A stretch of 8,160 bases of DNA from Flavobacteriales bacterium (lineage in GTDB: Bacteria > Bacteroidota > Bacteroidia > Flavobacteriales_D > Sanyastnellaceae), in the NCBI GenBank assembly GCA_015660615.1, contig DQKQ01000154.1, positions 1 to 8,160 of the forward strand, given 5' to 3'. Shown in pieces: positions 5,670 to 8,160 of this stretch; the first letter of the stretch is position 1; every line of letters starts with the position of its first letter. Both the position numbers and the translations under genes were made by a program. The notes under the pieces were generated by a model. That model was not told the DNA's origin. It searched no databases and saw only the letters and a list, made by a program, of their open reading frames with translations.

Positions 5670-7213
5670 TCTATAGTTGCTGGTGGTTTCGAGCTAATAT
5701 CGTAAACAACTCTATTAACTCCACGCACTTTATTGATTATATCGTTCGACACTTTTGCTAAAAATTCATAAGGGAGGTGAACCCAGTCTGCTGTCATACC
5801 GTCAGTAGAAGAAACAGCTCTCAGAGCTACCGCGTTCTCATACGTCCTCTCATCTCCCATAACTCCAACCGATTGTACGGGCAATAGCATAGCTCCTGCT
5901 TGCCAAACCTCATCATACAACCCAGCATCCTTCAGACCGTTAATAAATATCGCATCAACCTCCTGAAGAACGCGAACCTTCTCCGCAGTAACATCTCCTA
6001 TGATCCTAATTCCAAGTCCAGGACCAGGAAAAGGGTGGCGAGCAAGCAAAGTAGCTTTAATACCTAAAGCTTTACCCACTCTTCTAACCTCATCTTTAAA
6101 TATTAAACGAAGTGGTTCAACAACTTTGAGCGTCATATAATCGGGTAGTCCACCCACATTGTGATGGCTCTTGATAGTGGCTGAAGGCCCTCCCGTAGCA
6201 CTAACAGATTCAATCACATCGGGGTATATCGTTCCCTGAGCTAGCCAATTTGCTCCCTCCACTTCTTTTGATGCCTCATCGAATACCTCAACAAAAACTC
6301 TACCTATAGCTTTGCGCTTTTGTTCTGGTTCTGTAAGGTTTTCTAGAGCATTTAAGAATTTATCTCCCGCCCTCACTCCTTTCACATTTAATCCCATATG
6401 CTCGTACCCATTCAGAACTTCTTCAAATTCGTTTTTACGCAGGAGACCGTTGTCCACGAAAATGCAATGAAGCCTGTCACCGATAGCTTTGTGAAGCAGA
6501 ATTGAAGTTACAGTAGAATCTACTCCGCCAGAAAGGCCGAGTATCACCTTATCATCCTCTCCTATCTCCTCTTTTAATGACTTAATCGTTGACTCGGCAA
6601 AATTATCAGGAGTCCACTCACCTACGCATCTACAGATTCCATTAATGAAATTGCTAATTAAAGTCGGACCTTCTGTAGAGTGGAATACTTCAGGGTGGAA
6701 TTGTAAACCCCAAACCTGCTCTCCCTTCACCCTAAATCCGGCGTACTCAACATCAGATGTGCTACAAATTGTTTGAAAATCTGATCCTGTATCAAGTATC
6801 GTATCACCATGACTCATCCAAACCTGAGAGCCTAAAGTCATATTCTTCAAAAGTTCATCTTCAGTATTTACCATACACAGATTCGCTCGACCATATTCTC
6901 TGGTATCGCTTGCCTGTACATCTCCTCCATTTGTGTAAGCAAGAAATTGGGCACCATAACACACTCCCAGAAGTGGAACCTTACCGACAATCATTGAAAG
7001 ATCTGGGTTTGGAGCATTCTCTTCTCTCACACTATACGGAGAACCAGAAAGAATAACACCTTTACAACCTTCAGGTAGGCCATCGAATTTATTCCACGGA
7101 ATTATTTCAGAAAACACATTTATCTCTCGAACTCTTCTCGCTATAAGCTGAGTATACTGCGAACCGAAGTCGAGAATCAGAATATTTTCAGAACAAGGGC
7201 GTATATCAGACAT
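5660..7213 (-). CDS. guaA: GMP synthase (glutamine-hydrolysing)
   Basis: GuaA converts XMP, ATP and glutamine to GMP, AMP, pyrophosphate and glutamate in the last step of guanine nucleotide synthesis. The product is 517 residues, close to the 525 of E. coli GuaA, and complete. The N-terminal class I glutamine amidotransferase domain (about 10-195) carries the catalytic triad: Cys85 in GVCYGAQ, and His173 and Glu175 in QFHPEV. The ATP pyrophosphatase domain begins near 210 and has the P-loop SGGVDST (228-234). The C-terminal dimerisation and XMP-binding domain starts around RHPFPGPGLGIRIIG and ends with the canonical DISSKPPATIEWE. All key residues are present. The ATG at 7213 follows an AT-rich leader without a Shine-Dalgarno sequence and puts the conserved ILILDFGSQYTQLIARRVRE at 11-30. 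A secreted binding-fold gene overlaps its 3' end, and maf diverges upstream. Confidence 0.98.
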   Translation of the reverse strand: MSDIRPCSENILILDFGSQYTQLIARRVREINVFSEIIPWNKFDGLPEGCKGVILSGSPYSVREENAPNPDLSMIVGKVPLLGVCYGAQFLAYTNGGDVQASDTREYGRANLCMVNTEDELLKNMTLGSQVWMSHGDTILDTGSDFQTICSTSDVEYAGFRVKGEQVWGLQFHPEVFHSTEGPTLISNFINGICRCVGEWTPDNFAESTIKSLKEEIGEDDKVILGLSGGVDSTVTSILLHKAIGDRLHCIFVDNGLLRKNEFEEVLNGYEHMGLNVKGVRAGDKFLNALENLTEPEQKRKAIGRVFVEVFDEASKEVEGANWLAQGTIYPDVIESVSATGGPSATIKSHHNVGGLPDYMTLKVVEPLRLIFKDEVRRVGKALGIKATLLARHPFPGPGLGIRIIGDVTAEKVRVLQEVDAIFINGLKDAGLYDEVWQAGAMLLPVQSVGVMGDERTYENAVALRAVSSTDGMTADWVHLPYEFLAKVSNDIINKVRGVNRVVYDISSKPPATIEWE

Positions 7214-7322
7214 GCTCGTGGTTTGAGAATTTAATACGGAGCGAAGTTAGTAATTGAACTTGCCGAGATAACGACTCTTTATGCGCTAATTTTACACGGA
7301 ATATAGACTTATGCACATGTGA

Positions 7323-7351
7323 TAAAAGTATGATTCTATCTTTAGATTCAA
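7323..7351 (-). promoter_or_regulatory. Candidate promoter of guaA in the guaA-maf divergent gap
   Basis: On the minus strand TTG (7351-7349) is followed after 18 bp by TACTTTTA (7330-7323), which matches TAnnTTTG except at the last base. It would start transcription near 7316 and give guaA a leader of about 100 nt. I see no purine-riboswitch core or other recognisable RNA element in that leader. The spacing is right but the match is imperfect, so this is tentative. Confidence 0.33.
7337..7344 (+). promoter_or_regulatory. Weak candidate -7 element for maf
   Basis: On the plus strand TATCTTTA matches TAnnTTTG except at the last base and lies 18 bp before the maf ATG. No TTG is visible at the expected distance upstream. 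It overlaps the spacer of the candidate guaA promoter on the other strand, so if both are real the two genes would share and compete for about 30 bp. Support is thin. Confidence 0.2.
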
Positions 7352-7362
7352 ATTGATTACCT

Positions 7363-7956
7363 ATGCTATACCCTAACCTCACTTCAAAGCGTATCATTTT
7401 AGCTTCTAAAAGCCCCAGGCGCTTAGAACTTGTTAGAGGATTAGAACTCGATCCAGAAGTCATAGTACGTGATGTTGACGAAAGCTACCCATTGAATGTA
7501 ATGAGTACTGATGTAGCAGAGTTCGTAACTCGAGCAAAAGCTGCTGCCTTCACTGACATGTTAGGATTAAACGATGTCATCATAACAGGAGATACCGTCG
7601 TGCTATTGGACGATGAGATACTTGAAAAACCTTCAAATTTTGAAGAGGCGGCATTAATGTTAAGAAAGCTGAGCGGAAGAACTCATGTAGTTGCCTCAGG
7701 AGTTGCAGTAACAACTCTTATAGGAGGGAAGCCCGAGACCTCATGTGAAGTGGACACCTGCAAAGTGACATTCGAGGAATTGACAGATGAAATGATATCT
7801 CATTATATAGATTCGTACAAGCCGTTTGACAAGGCTGGAAGCTATGGAGTTCAGGACTTAATAGGATTTATAGGGGTGAGCTCAATTAACGGCTCCTTCT
7901 ATACTGTAATGGGACTACCTGTACATATCCTTCACAAGATGTTACAAGAGGTTTAA
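7363..7956 (+). CDS. maf: Maf family nucleoside triphosphate pyrophosphatase (YhdE type, probable dTTP/UTP)
   Basis: Maf proteins hydrolyse non-canonical or surplus nucleoside triphosphates to monophosphate and pyrophosphate in the cytoplasm, and overexpression in other bacteria blocks septum formation. The 197-residue product has the full family pattern: an N-terminal strand with ILASKSPRR (SKSPRR at 15-20), the acidic motif TGDTVV with the likely catalytic Asp77, Lys89 in EILEKP, then SGRTHVVASGVAV and the C-terminal KPFDKAGSYGVQ (153-164), with Lys157 and Gln164. That last motif is the YhdE-type form, which I associate with dTTP/UTP rather than m7GTP (YceF-type) specificity; this sub-assignment is inferred. 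The chosen ATG places the first motif about 11 residues in, as is normal. It diverges from guaA across 149 bp, and its last 15 bp overlap the end of the convergent carbonic anhydrase gene. Confidence 0.94.
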   Translation: MLYPNLTSKRIILASKSPRRLELVRGLELDPEVIVRDVDESYPLNVMSTDVAEFVTRAKAAAFTDMLGLNDVIITGDTVVLLDDEILEKPSNFEEAALMLRKLSGRTHVVASGVAVTTLIGGKPETSCEVDTCKVTFEELTDEMISHYIDSYKPFDKAGSYGVQDLIGFIGVSSINGSFYTVMGLPVHILHKMLQEV

Positions 7957-8160
7957 TTCAACTTCTCCAGTTTCGACTGAATACATTCCTTTAGCACATT
8001 TAACCTTATTATTCTTTACCAGATCATTGACAATAGGGCTATCACTTAGTATCGTATTCAAAGAAATTTGTACATTTTCAAATGCTACTTCATCTACAAA
8101 ACGAGACTTATCTACCGCCTCTTCCCTATTAGACACAATTGATATAGCAGGTTTTATCTT
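7942..8160 (-). CDS. Beta-carbonic anhydrase, C-terminal fragment (runs off the window)
   Basis: Beta-carbonic anhydrases interconvert CO2 and bicarbonate with a Cys-His-Cys bound zinc. Only the last 72 residues are here; the frame is open to the window edge, and the GTG at 8136 is an internal valine codon rather than a start. The fragment begins KIKPAISIV and contains a polar loop, then FVDEVAFENVQISLNTIL, SDSPIVNDLVKNNKVKCAKG and MYSVETGEVELN. This matches the C-terminal end of the family: a long helix with NV, the 'SP-hydrophobic' turn, an edge strand, then the (A/G)-MY-V-TG-V-L strand. The zinc ligands lie upstream, outside the window, so activity cannot be judged. The Cys in VKCAKG is too close to the C-terminus to be a zinc ligand. 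The gene converges on maf with a 15-bp overlap. Confidence 0.85.
   Translation of the reverse strand, partial: KIKPAISIVSNREEAVDKSRFVDEVAFENVQISLNTILSDSPIVNDLVKNNKVKCAKGMYSVETGEVELNLL

Overview
The window reads as ordinary chromosomal DNA from a member of the Bacteroidota, most likely a flavobacterium-like lineage (Flavobacteriales). Four things point there: a DUF4295 gene, a family restricted to this phylum, between rpmG and ftsY; an FtsK with the phylum-style ILDAGGADQLIGRGDML segment followed directly by a lolA gene; a guaA gene followed by an extracellular type 1 periplasmic-binding-fold protein; and a promoter of the TTG / TAnnTTTG type. Most genes start behind A/T-rich leaders with no Shine-Dalgarno sequence. 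The DNA is moderately AT-rich, with no phage, IS, CRISPR, tRNA or rRNA features.

Layout. Positions 1-1010 (minus strand) hold a translation and protein-targeting operon: rpmG (bL33), a 50-residue DUF4295 protein, a strong intrinsic terminator, then the first 190 codons of ftsY. A good sigma-type promoter for it lies at 1030-1061. Divergently, 1135-4347 (plus strand) carries ftsK and, 6 bp on, a lolA-type lipoprotein chaperone gene. Positions 4344-7213 (minus strand) carry guaA and, overlapping its end by 10 bp, a secreted periplasmic-binding-fold protein. Positions 7363-7956 (plus strand) encode a Maf-type nucleotide pyrophosphatase, and 7942-8160 (minus strand) is the C-terminal end of a beta-carbonic anhydrase that runs off the window.

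The genes serve core growth functions: ribosome assembly (bL33, DUF4295), co-translational membrane targeting (FtsY), chromosome translocation at the septum (FtsK), outer-membrane lipoprotein trafficking (LolA), GMP synthesis (GuaA), nucleotide-pool cleaning (Maf) and CO2/bicarbonate exchange (carbonic anhydrase). Packing is tight: two convergent pairs overlap at their stop codons, and no intergenic stretch exceeds 300 bases (the longest is about 149 bp, between guaA and maf).

I found no convincing undescribed system. The most interesting local signal is the terminator that sits immediately before the ribosome-binding site and start codon of ftsY, which suggests attenuated or read-through-dependent ftsY expression. 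The secreted protein after guaA, which lacks any visible LysM domain, is the least understood gene.
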